Shown here: one piece after another, positions 1 through 6,357 of the stretch
Numbering within the stretch: the first letter of the stretch is position 1
Layout of the letters: each line of letters starts with the position of its first letter
Source of the DNA: Akkermansiaceae bacterium
GTDB taxonomy: Bacteria; Verrucomicrobiota; Verrucomicrobiia; Verrucomicrobiales; Akkermansiaceae
Direction of reading: 5' to 3'
Assembly: GCA_020627645.1 (NCBI GenBank)
Contig: JAHDGN010000129.1
Location: 1 to 8,164 of the forward strand
Length of the DNA stretch: 8,164 nucleotides
Made by a program: the position numbers and the translations under genes
The notes under the pieces: model-generated
Seen by the model: only the letters and a program-made list of their open reading frames with translations
Told to the model about the DNA's origin: nothing
Database searches by the model: none

Positions 1-1
1 T

Positions 2-457
2 GATTGGTGCGCTCAAGGTTTGGGGAATACGGTGGTGGTGGTGGAGCATGATGAGGGGATGGTTCGGGCTGCGGATTGGGTGGTTGAGATTGGTCCTGGT
101 GCTGGGGTTTCTGGGGGGGAGGTGGTGGCTGAGGGGAGCCCGGAAGAGATTGAGGGGTTGGAGACTGCGACGGGGCAGTGGTTGAAGAGGGGGGTGCGCG
201 AGCCGGCTTCTAGGAAGAGGAAGGTGAGTTTGGAGTTGGTGGTAGTTGAGCCGAGGGAAAATAATCTGAGGGGAGGTGAGGTGAGGATTCCTCTGGGGAT
301 GCTGGTGGGAGTTACGGGTCCGAGTGGGAGTGGGAAGTCGACTTTGGTGGATGGGATTTTGAGGAAGGCGTTGGCTCGGCATTTCCATCGAGCCAAGGAG
401 GAGCCGGGGCAGCATGAGCGGATTAATCGAGTTTTTAGAAAAGGTGGTGGTGGTTGA
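2..457 (+). pseudogene. uvrA: UvrA excinuclease subunit A, middle fragment (frame-broken)
   Basis: This is the middle of UvrA, the ATPase that detects DNA damage and loads UvrB in cytoplasmic nucleotide excision repair. The reading frame is open to the left edge, but its sense as UvrA starts at about position 20. It begins at the H-loop of the first ATP-binding domain (VVVVEHDE), followed by AADWVVEIGPGAG. It then enters the second ATP-binding domain with ENNL and a clear Walker A (GPSGSGKST, about 317-343), and ends with ALARHFHRAKEEPG and HERI (422-424). After Asn at 425-427 this frame reads nonsense to a stop at 455-457, while the family sequence resumes at 429 one frame over. At 3-17 another frame encodes IGALK, the segment that normally precedes LRDLGNTV, so a second lesion near 17-20 is likely. 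UvrA identity is very sure. Whether it is a true pseudogene or a sequencing error cannot be told here. Confidence 0.85.
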
Positions 458-1214
458 TCAGGGGGCTTTGGGAAAGAGTCCGAGGTCGAACCCGGCGACT
501 TATAGTGGAGCGTTTGATTTGATTCGGGAACTGTTTGCGCAGCTTCCTTTGTCTCGGCAACGGGGTTACAAGGGGGGGCGATTTAGCTTTAACGTGAAAG
601 GGGGGAGGTGTGAAAAGTGTCAAGGAGCAGGGGCGATTCGGGTCGACATGCATTTTTTGCCTGATGTCTGGGTGGAGTGTGAAGCTTGTCGTGGGAAGCG
701 GTATAACCGAGAAACGCTAGAGGTGAGCTATCGAGGGAAGAACATTGCGGATGTTTTGGAGATGACGGTCGAGGAGGGGAGAGAATTTTTTGGGGCGGTG
801 CCTAAGTTGAGCGCGATTATGGGGGCGCTGGAAGATGTGGGGTTGGGTTACGTTCGGTTGGGGCAGGCTGCGAATACCTTATCGGGCGGGGAAGCCCAGC
901 GGGTGAAGTTGGCTTGTGAGTTAGCAAAATCGACAATGGGTCATACTTTGTATTTGTTGGATGAACCGACGACGGGATTGCATGATCAAGATGTCCAGGT
1001 GTTGTTAGAGGTGTTGTTTCGTTTGAGAGATGCTGGGCACTCGGTGGTGGTGGTGGAGCACAATTTGGAGGTGATCGCGGCGTGCGATCATTTGATTGAT
1101 TTGGGCCCTGGTGGAGGGGTGGATGGTGGAGAGGTGGTGGCGGTTGGAACGCCAGCTGAGGTGATCGAGGTTGCTGAGTCAGCAACGGGGAGAGCGTTGG
1201 GTGGGGGATTTTGA
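414..1214 (+). CDS. uvrA: UvrA excinuclease subunit A, C-terminal fragment
   Basis: This is the C-terminal 260 or so residues of UvrA, in a different frame from the preceding fragment. Sense begins at Glu 429 (EFLEKVVVVDQ); the nominal ATG at 414 is only an open-frame artefact of the break. In order it carries PRSNPATYSG, the GRFSFNVKGGRCEKC block, and a zinc finger with Cys66, Cys69, Cys89 and Cys92 (the usual CxxC-19 residues-CxxC spacing). It then has the KRYNRETLEV block, the ABC signature LSGGEAQRVKLA (156-167), Walker B YLLDEPTTGLH (180-190) and the H-loop VVVVEHN (211-217). These are all the motifs expected of the second nucleotide-binding domain. The C-terminus (ATGRALGGGF) is a normal length. 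It converges with argH across 32 bases in which no convincing terminator hairpin is visible. Alone, the fragment lacks its Walker A and would not be a functional ATPase. Confidence 0.9.
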   Translation: MSGLIEFLEKVVVVDQGALGKSPRSNPATYSGAFDLIRELFAQLPLSRQRGYKGGRFSFNVKGGRCEKCQGAGAIRVDMHFLPDVWVECEACRGKRYNRETLEVSYRGKNIADVLEMTVEEGREFFGAVPKLSAIMGALEDVGLGYVRLGQAANTLSGGEAQRVKLACELAKSTMGHTLYLLDEPTTGLHDQDVQVLLEVLFRLRDAGHSVVVVEHNLEVIAACDHLIDLGPGGGVDGGEVVAVGTPAEVIEVAESATGRALGGGF

Positions 1215-1246
1215 GTTGGAGAGGGGGCTTTTCGCTGAGGTGCCCT

Positions 1247-2602
1247 TTATTGGAGGGATTTTTGCCAGCGAGAGATCTCGGATCTCACATTTTCGATTGA
1301 TGGGGCTCCGGGGTTGGTGCGGGCAGCGAGGGCCGTTTGGAGTGAAAAGACGGAGGAGGCCTCAGGGGTGAAGGCTGGATCGACTTTGGTGAGGTCGATT
1401 TCATCGAGAGGGGTTTTGGATTCCTCGGAGGCTGCGACTGCTTTGCCGACGAGTTCGTGGGCGGAGCGGAAGGGGATCCCTTGTTTGACCAGCCAATCAG
1501 CGAGATCGGTGGCGAGGAGAAGGGGGTCCGAGGCTGCGGTTTGACAGGTTTCGCGGTTGATCTCGAGTTCAAGAATCATCTCGGTGTTGACCTTGAGGGT
1601 GAGAGTGAGGGTGTCGATGGAGTCGAAGAGGGGTTCTTTGTCTTCTTGGAGATCACGGTTGTAGGTGAGTGGGAGTCCTTTGACCGCGGTGAGAAGAGCG
1701 GTAAGATTTCCGAAGAGTCGTCCCGTTTTTCCGCGGGTGATTTCGCAGACATCGGGGTTTTTCTTTTGTGGCATGAGGGAGGAGCCGGTGGTGTGAGCGT
1801 CGGAAAGGGTCGCGAAGCTAAATTCGCTGGAGCACCAGAGGATGAGATCTTCCGATAGGCGTGATAAGTGAGTACCGATGAGGGAGCAGGCGAAGAGGAG
1901 TTCGGCAATGTAGTCGCGATCTGAAATGGCATCCATCGAATTAGTCGTGACACGGTCGAATCCGAGTTCGGAGGCAATTTGTTCGCGATCGAGATTGATG
2001 GTGGAGCCAGCGAGGGCTCCGGAGCCTAGTGGGGAAACGTTGGTGCGCTTACGAGTGTCTTTGAGTCTCTGAGTGTCTCGGTCGAGCATTTCGACGTAAG
2101 CCAAGAGATGGTGCCCGACGGTGACAGGTTGACCGCGTTGAAGATGGGTGTATCCGGGGAGGATTGTATCGTGGAATTTTTCGGCGCGGTTTAGGAGGGC
2201 GAGTTGGAGGTCTTTAATGAGTGAAGTCAGGGCGTCGATGGCGGTTCGGCAGTAGAGGCGAGTGTCGGTCGCAACTTGATCGTTTCTTGAGCGAGCGGTA
2301 TGGAGTTTTGCACCGGCAGGGCCAATTTTTTCGGTCAGAGCGGCCTCGATATTCATGTGGATATCTTCTTTTTCGATGGAGAATTCGAAGTCCCCGGCGG
2401 CGATTTCTGATTCGATTTCACGGAGTCCGGATTCTATCTGTGAAAATTCTTCGTCGGTCAGTGTGCCGGCTTTGACTTGGGCTCGGGCATGAGCGATGGA
2501 TCCAGCAACATCGTGTGGGTAGAGTCTCCAATCGTATGAGATGGATTCTCCAAATTGTTGAACAAGATCGGCGGTAGTTTTTGAGAAGCGGCCTTTCCAC
2601 AT
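1247..2602 (-). CDS. argH: Argininosuccinate lyase
   Basis: ArgH cleaves argininosuccinate to arginine and fumarate, the last step of arginine synthesis, as a cytoplasmic homotetramer. Counting from the ATG at 2602 it has 451 residues, close to the usual 455-470. It opens with MWKGRFSK, the typical family N-terminus. It contains the EDIHMNIE and GAKLHTARSRNDQVATD blocks, GYTHLQRGQPV with the conserved His152, and the fumarase/lyase signature GSSLMPQKKNPD (273-284) with the catalytic Ser274 on the flexible loop. The frame stays open 13 codons further upstream to a TTG at 2641, but that extension does not resemble the family, so the ATG at 2602 is chosen. No Shine-Dalgarno motif precedes either start. 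It faces uvrA tail to tail and diverges from the gene at 2721. No other arginine gene is in the window, so it appears to be transcribed singly. Confidence 0.97.
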   Translation of the reverse strand: MWKGRFSKTTADLVQQFGESISYDWRLYPHDVAGSIAHARAQVKAGTLTDEEFSQIESGLREIESEIAAGDFEFSIEKEDIHMNIEAALTEKIGPAGAKLHTARSRNDQVATDTRLYCRTAIDALTSLIKDLQLALLNRAEKFHDTILPGYTHLQRGQPVTVGHHLLAYVEMLDRDTQRLKDTRKRTNVSPLGSGALAGSTINLDREQIASELGFDRVTTNSMDAISDRDYIAELLFACSLIGTHLSRLSEDLILWCSSEFSFATLSDAHTTGSSLMPQKKNPDVCEITRGKTGRLFGNLTALLTAVKGLPLTYNRDLQEDKEPLFDSIDTLTLTLKVNTEMILELEINRETCQTAASDPLLLATDLADWLVKQGIPFRSAHELVGKAVAASEESKTPLDEIDLTKVDPAFTPEASSVFSLQTALAARTNPGAPSIENVRSEISRWQKSLQ

Positions 2603-2720
2603 GTTGGAGGGATTTTTGGAGGGTTGGAGGAGATGGTGCAAGCATTGAGCGAAGGATTTCTCAGGTTAAATTTGATATGTGGATTGCTTCGGGCTTTTGA
2701 TTTCGTATGGTCCCGTTGTC
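2603..2720. promoter_or_regulatory. Divergent intergenic spacer, promoters not resolved
   Basis: The 118 bases separate two divergently transcribed genes, so promoters for both argH (leftward) and the coiled-coil gene (rightward) should lie here or just inside the genes. I read both strands for -35/-10 pairs and found no convincing sigma-70-like match. There is an AT-rich patch around 2665-2680. No ribosome binding site sits ahead of either start and no operator-like palindrome was evident. The entry marks location by inference from gene orientation only. Confidence 0.25.
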
Positions 2721-3716
2721 ATGAGCAATGGTTTTCGTCCACTTTCAGAAGTTTCCGGTAAGAAGCCGGAGTCGGCTGCACCTGCCGGGGGTGCATCTAG
2801 TCAAACGGGTCCCCCTAAACTGGGTGGGATTCCGGCCAAGAAGCAGGCAAGCGCGGGTGCTCCAACATTGAAGCCGTCACCTAAGCCGTCACCTAAGCCG
2901 TCACCTAAGCCGGTGGCTTCAGGGCGCCCTGAAATGGTGGTTCCGGCCAAGAAGAAGGGTTTTTTTGCAAGGTTGTTTGGTGGGGGTAAAGCGGATGTGG
3001 TTCCGCCGCTTGCCAGCAATGGTCCTGCGAAGGTGCCTGAGGCGGCTAAGGAAGCGTTGGCGACGGCGGCTGGTAAGGTTTCTGCATCTGGAGCGGCTCT
3101 TCAGGCAAAGAATTCGGCCTCTGTGGGAGGTGGGGCGGTGCAAAAAGATTCTATGATCCCAAGTAAAGCAGTAAAAAAAGGTGATGTTGTTGATGCTAGC
3201 CATGAGGAGCTAGTGAAGTCGGTCGGAGAGATTCGCAAGACGTTGGAATCTGTCCAGCCTCAGAAAGTTGAGGTTTCGATGGTGGATGTCTTGCCTCCGA
3301 TCCCCGTTGAAAATATCGAAGCATTGAGCAAGACTCAGGAACAAGTGAGTGGAGCTTTGGAGTTGGTCGCTAGCCGATTGGATCAGGCGAGTCAGAGGGA
3401 TGGGCGGATGTTGGATTCGCTCACTAAAATGGATTCGACGATGACTGCTTTGTCGAAGTCGAGTGAGAAGACTGCTTCGACCATGGATGGAATGAAGGGG
3501 GTTTTCGCTCAGGTGAATGGGGCGGTTGAGTCGATGCAATCGGAGGTTAAGAAGTCTGCTTCAAGGTATGAGGAGCTTTGCGAGAAGGTTCAAAAGGCAG
3601 ATCGAGAGAATGCGGCGAAGTTGGAGAAGTTGCAGAAGACGACTTTATTCGTGAGTGTATTGCTCGGCTTTGCGGTGATCGGCACGGTGCTGTATTTCCT
3701 TCTTAACAAGCAGTAA
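2721..3716 (+). CDS. Tail-anchored coiled-coil protein with KPSP repeats, function unknown
   Basis: I do not recognise this family. From the ATG at 2721 the protein has 331 residues. Residues 1-75 are low complexity (Pro, Lys, Ala, Ser, Gly) with a KPSP tandem repeat at about 51-64. A basic amphipathic stretch, KKKGFFARLFGGGK, lies at 77-90. More Ala/Lys/Val-rich linker runs to about 160. Residues 160-306 look helical and coiled-coil-forming, rich in Lys, Glu, Ser, Gln and Met and free of proline after about 195. A single hydrophobic helix (308-328, LFVSVLLGFAVIGTVLYFLL) ends three residues before the C-terminus, with no signal peptide. This predicts a tail-anchored inner-membrane protein with its bulk in the cytoplasm. 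A GTG at 2679 would add 14 residues; the ATG is preferred because the extension looks unlike the rest, but neither start has a Shine-Dalgarno. It is monocistronic, ending at the terminator at 3746. Structural or scaffold, chemoreceptor-like or secretion-accessory roles are all possible. Confidence 0.8.
   Translation: MSNGFRPLSEVSGKKPESAAPAGGASSQTGPPKLGGIPAKKQASAGAPTLKPSPKPSPKPSPKPVASGRPEMVVPAKKKGFFARLFGGGKADVVPPLASNGPAKVPEAAKEALATAAGKVSASGAALQAKNSASVGGGAVQKDSMIPSKAVKKGDVVDASHEELVKSVGEIRKTLESVQPQKVEVSMVDVLPPIPVENIEALSKTQEQVSGALELVASRLDQASQRDGRMLDSLTKMDSTMTALSKSSEKTASTMDGMKGVFAQVNGAVESMQSEVKKSASRYEELCEKVQKADRENAAKLEKLQKTTLFVSVLLGFAVIGTVLYFLLNKQ
2871..2912 (+). repeat. In-frame 12-bp tandem repeat, 3.5 copies
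   Basis: The unit aagccgtcacct occurs three times in perfect succession (2871-2882, 2883-2894, 2895-2906), followed by a half unit aagccg (2907-2912). It lies inside the coiled-coil gene and encodes Lys-Pro-Ser-Pro repeats. Because the unit is a multiple of three, copy-number change would lengthen or shorten the linker without breaking the frame. Absence of synonymous differences between copies suggests recent expansion. Confidence 0.95.
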
Positions 3717-3745
3717 TACGGTCTTGGAGAAAAGATTTTAAGTGG

Positions 3746-3777
3746 GGGCGTCTGATTTTAAAATCAGGCGCCCTTTT
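3746..3777 (+). terminator. Rho-independent terminator after the coiled-coil gene
   Basis: The arms gggcgtctgatttt (3746-3759) and aaaatcaggcgccc (3760-3773) pair along their whole length with one T-G wobble. Allowing a TTAA loop, this gives a stem of about 12 bp. A tttt tract (3774-3777) follows on the + strand. The hairpin starts 30 bases after the stop at 3716 and lies just past the stop of the convergent DUF4956 gene. On the - strand the hairpin is followed by CCCCC rather than a T tract, so it should mainly terminate rightward transcription. It may still weakly stop the leftward operon. Confidence 0.9.
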
Positions 3778-3780
3778 CCT

Positions 3781-4497
3781 TTAGGCCATTTCGAGATCTC
3801 GCAGGGTGGAGGTGAGGATGACGCGGTTGTTGCCGCAGGCAATTTGCATTTCCTCCATGAAATCGGAGACAGTGCTTTCGCTTTTGAGAATGATCCCGTA
3901 GCGGATCTCACTCATCATCCCGGCCTGGACTGATTCTACGCTGATCATTTCGACAGCCTCGGTGAATTTATTGAAGATTTCGTCAAACGAGCGAGAGTAG
4001 TCGACATCGTTATTGATTCTGACTCGTAGTTGGTGAGAGGCACGATTTGGAGCGAAGGCATCAAGCTTGGAAATGGTGTAGATTGCGATGGCGGCGATGG
4101 TTGTCGTAACCAAAACGATCTCGTATTGGCGAGCTCCTACACACATCCCGGTAGCCATCGCAAAGAAGATGAATCCTAGGTCTCGTGCTTGACCGAGATT
4201 TCTTCGGAAGCGAATCATCGAAAATGCGGCAAACATCCCGAAGGCGACGGAAGCGTTCCCATTGACGACCATTATGAGGATGGTGGTGACCGTGCCAATG
4301 ATGACTAGGGTGTGGACGTAGTCTTGGGAGTAGCGAGTACCGACATAGGTGTTTTTGTAAAGAAGACCAATGAACATGTTCAGGACAAAGCTCAGAGCCA
4401 TTGCGCCTACGACTTCTAGTGGTTGAGGTGGGTTTGCCCTTAATGATTCGATGGGGGCAAAAAGATTTGTAAACAAGTCAGCAAGAAATAGTTCCAT
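3781..4497 (-). CDS. DUF4956 family membrane protein
   Basis: This 238-residue protein looks like DUF4956, whose function is not established. The N-terminal two thirds is membrane-embedded, with hydrophobic segments at about 28-47, 62-78, 82-95, 106-121 and 124-144. The most family-like stretch is GTRYSQDYVHTLVIIG followed by GNASVAFGMFAAFSMIRFRRN and RDLGFIFFAMATGMCVGA (53-122). An Arg cluster (RFRRN, 96-100) breaks the hydrophobic run. Residues 155-238 are soluble and alternate strand- and helix-like segments, plausibly a small ferredoxin- or ACT-like regulatory domain (inference). The ATG at 4497 follows the VTC-domain stop by 27 bases on the same strand, so the two are very probably co-transcribed. 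In genomes I know of, DUF4956 genes often adjoin VTC-type genes, which supports a joint role. No Shine-Dalgarno is visible. The stop is shared with the terminator region of the opposing gene. Confidence 0.85.
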   Translation of the reverse strand: MELFLADLFTNLFAPIESLRANPPQPLEVVGAMALSFVLNMFIGLLYKNTYVGTRYSQDYVHTLVIIGTVTTILIMVVNGNASVAFGMFAAFSMIRFRRNLGQARDLGFIFFAMATGMCVGARQYEIVLVTTTIAAIAIYTISKLDAFAPNRASHQLRVRINNDVDYSRSFDEIFNKFTEAVEMISVESVQAGMMSEIRYGIILKSESTVSDFMEEMQIACGNNRVILTSTLRDLEMA

Positions 4498-4524
4498 TTT
4501 GTGTTTAAAGGATAGCTCAAAAAA

Positions 4525-5289
4525 TTATGTCTGCAGGTTCTCGATTTGTAATTGGGACCTGATGATGGGGTCTGCAGCTCTGAGTGCGGTTCGGAATTTG
4601 CTAAAGCTTCGGGGGATCAGTGATTTTTCGGCAAGATATTCGCGAAACCAATAGGGGACGGGACCAACGGATTTGACCTCGAGAATCCCTTCTTTTTTGG
4701 GGACGAAGGGGGTTTCAAATCTCTGGTCGTCAGGGAGAAGTGGAAGGAGGTTTGACCGGCAGAAAAGTGCGTGGTCATAGGTGATGCGGAGTTGGCCGTC
4801 TGGCGACATGAGTGCCTTCCGATCGTATCTCATCTGAATCGCGGGGCGGTAGGAGCGATTGTGGACGAGATCAAGGAGTTCGTTGATGATCAAGCGCTTA
4901 CTTCGTTGTTCTGAAGAGGCTAGGCATTGATCTAGGATGGTGTAGTCTCCGGTGGAAAATTTGATGGCGTCTTCAAGATCGATGAAGAGCCTCCTTTTAG
5001 CGCCAAGTCCGTAGTGCTTGTGTTTGATTTCAATGAATGACGTGGGAGGGATTTTACCACTTTTCGATCCATAGATGCGGACTCTGATTTTCCGTCGGCT
5101 TGCAAGTTTTCGCTCCTTTTCCCAGTAACAATCGCGGTTGGGAGTTTCAAAGTATCCTGTCACGATTGGGTAACATCCATCAACAGAAGCTAGGCTGTCG
5201 ACCAGAAGGCGGTCATCAAGTTCTCGTTCAATCTCGTTAATTTTGTCGAGAGAGATCAGAAATTTGAATTCTTTGCGGTTTTCTTCCAA
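4525..5289 (-). CDS. VTC-domain protein, polyphosphate polymerase-like
   Basis: This 254-residue protein is essentially one VTC domain, the tunnel-fold catalytic domain that in yeast Vtc4 makes polyphosphate from ATP. The expected basic tunnel residues are visible: RKEFKF at 5-10, RKIRVR at 66-71, FIEIKHK at 85-91 (Glu87, Lys89), MRYDRKA at 153-159, RITYD at 168-172, ILEVK at 202-206 (Glu204), and SFSKF at 228-232 (Lys231). None of the core positions appears lost. No SPX domain, signal peptide or membrane helix is present, so it should be cytosolic or peripheral, presumably held by the DUF4956 partner encoded 27 bases downstream. The start is unusual: TTG at 5289. An in-frame stop at 5293-5295 rules out a longer frame and the first ATG comes only at residue 153, beyond essential motifs. 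There is no Shine-Dalgarno. The actual substrate is not known from sequence; some triphosphate-tunnel proteins hydrolyse rather than polymerise. Confidence 0.88.
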   Translation of the reverse strand: MEENRKEFKFLISLDKINEIERELDDRLLVDSLASVDGCYPIVTGYFETPNRDCYWEKERKLASRRKIRVRIYGSKSGKIPPTSFIEIKHKHYGLGAKRRLFIDLEDAIKFSTGDYTILDQCLASSEQRSKRLIINELLDLVHNRSYRPAIQMRYDRKALMSPDGQLRITYDHALFCRSNLLPLLPDDQRFETPFVPKKEGILEVKSVGPVPYWFREYLAEKSLIPRSFSKFRTALRAADPIIRSQLQIENLQT

Positions 5290-5374
5290 AATTTAATTAG
5301 TGTCGACTTCCGGGAATCCAAGGAGTCTAAGTGGTTAGTCTAGAATCTAAAGAAAAAAGGATCGAATCCGAGAA

Positions 5375-6211
5375 TTAGCCCACAAGATCGTAAATTTTTT
5401 GGGCATTTGTTGTTAGTATTTGATCCTTTTCATCGGCGGAGAGAGCAGCGACCAAGGCTCTTACCGTTTGAGCCCATTGTTGATATGACTCTAGGCGAAG
5501 GAGTGCGACTGGCCAGTCGGTGCCGAACATGAGACGGTCGGAGCCGAAAATCTCGAGAGATTCCTCAAAATAGGCTCTGATGGTGTCCGGATCGATCGGG
5601 TCGTTCGAGGGGAATTCGGTTGCGAGGCCGGAAAATTTAACGCCTGTGATGTTGTCTCGGCGCGCTAGCTCTTTCATTCCTGAGCGCCATTCGGGCTCAA
5701 TTTGCCCGCTCTTTGCCTCGGGTTTTGCAATGTGGTTGATGATGATTGGTAGATTGGGTTGGCGATCGACAAGTTTCGTGGCAACAGGAATCTGGCGTTG
5801 AAAGAGGAGGAGGTCATATTTGAGATTGAGCGATGGAAGGTGAGCTAGACCACAGTGGAAGTCGTCTCGCAGGAAATAATCGTCTGGTTCGTCTTGAAGG
5901 ACATGTCGGACGCCTACGAATTTCGGATCTTGGGCAAACTTTTCGAGTTCACTTCGAACATCTTTGTCGATGAGAGGGACCCAACCAACTACGCCCTTGA
6001 TGAGTTTGGTTTGATTGGCGATCTCTAGAAGGTCGTGTGATTCTTCGATTTTTTGCCGAGCTTGAACGACAATGGTGCCGGATACGCCTTCAGAAGAGGT
6101 GGCCTCTTCTAGTTCTGGGATGAGGTGGTTTTTGGCGAGAGGGGATTGTTCAGGGATCCAAGGGTATTCTTCTTTATTATAGGTCCAGAGGTGGTGATGA
6201 GAATCGATCAT
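5375..6211 (-). CDS. COG3618 amidohydrolase (sugar-lactonase type, TIM barrel)
   Basis: This 278-residue protein is a full-length member of the COG3618/amidohydrolase_2 group, predicted metal-dependent TIM-barrel hydrolases. Characterised relatives include L-fuconolactonase and L-rhamnono-lactonase. Seen directly: the N-terminal MIDSHHHLW (Asp3, His5 and His7 as likely metal or catalytic ligands), GVRHVLQDEP (His103), DLLLF (133-137), PIIINHIAKP (His160) and MFGTDWPV (Asp232). These are the strand-end motifs of the family in the right order. No signal peptide is seen, so it should be cytoplasmic. The ATG at 6211 fits the universal short N-terminus before the DxHxH motif; no Shine-Dalgarno precedes it. 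It stops 85 bases before the VTC gene and begins 146 bases after the GH5 stop, all on one strand. A loose operon is possible but not shown. Substrate is inferred only to class: a sugar lactone or similar small ester or amide. Confidence 0.88.
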   Translation of the reverse strand: MIDSHHHLWTYNKEEYPWIPEQSPLAKNHLIPELEEATSSEGVSGTIVVQARQKIEESHDLLEIANQTKLIKGVVGWVPLIDKDVRSELEKFAQDPKFVGVRHVLQDEPDDYFLRDDFHCGLAHLPSLNLKYDLLLFQRQIPVATKLVDRQPNLPIIINHIAKPEAKSGQIEPEWRSGMKELARRDNITGVKFSGLATEFPSNDPIDPDTIRAYFEESLEIFGSDRLMFGTDWPVALLRLESYQQWAQTVRALVAALSADEKDQILTTNAQKIYDLVG

Positions 6212-6357
6212 GATTTAAAAGTGCTTGGTAAAAAAATCTCACCAAATCTCTAAGTTGTCGGGGATCTTTGAAAGTCATTTATGTAGATCTACCTGTAGTT
6301 GTCGATGATTGAGATTGGCGTTGTCTTGAGAGCTTCGGTGATGGGGCCAAAATGTGA

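Noticed and set aside
31..46. GTG/GGT triplet run in uvrA, repeated near 1041-1056
   Set aside because: Both runs encode the Val-rich strand before the conserved H-loop His of the two ATP-binding domains, so they are explained by protein homology, not a functional DNA repeat.
817..1185. Long open frame antisense to the uvrA C-terminal part
   Set aside because: Its translation is Pro/Thr/His-rich low complexity produced by reading the G-rich uvrA strand backwards, while the + strand has full UvrA motifs.
1215..1246. Possible terminator between uvrA and argH (gggc and gccc arms)
   Set aside because: Only about four base pairs with a long loop and no clear T tract after it on either strand.
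1457..1858. 133-codon open frame opposite argH
   Set aside because: It lies fully within argH, whose - strand frame carries the conserved lyase signature; the translation is Gly/Glu/Val-rich shadow sequence.
2603..2641. N-terminal extension of argH from TTG at 2641
   Set aside because: The 13 added residues do not resemble ArgH, while MWKGRFSK at 2602 matches the normal family N-terminus.
5352..5369. Possible leftward terminator: GGAT-tcg-ATCC followed by TTTTTT on the - strand
   Set aside because: It is well placed just after the amidohydrolase stop and has a T tract, but the stem is only four base pairs with a three-base loop, too weak to call.
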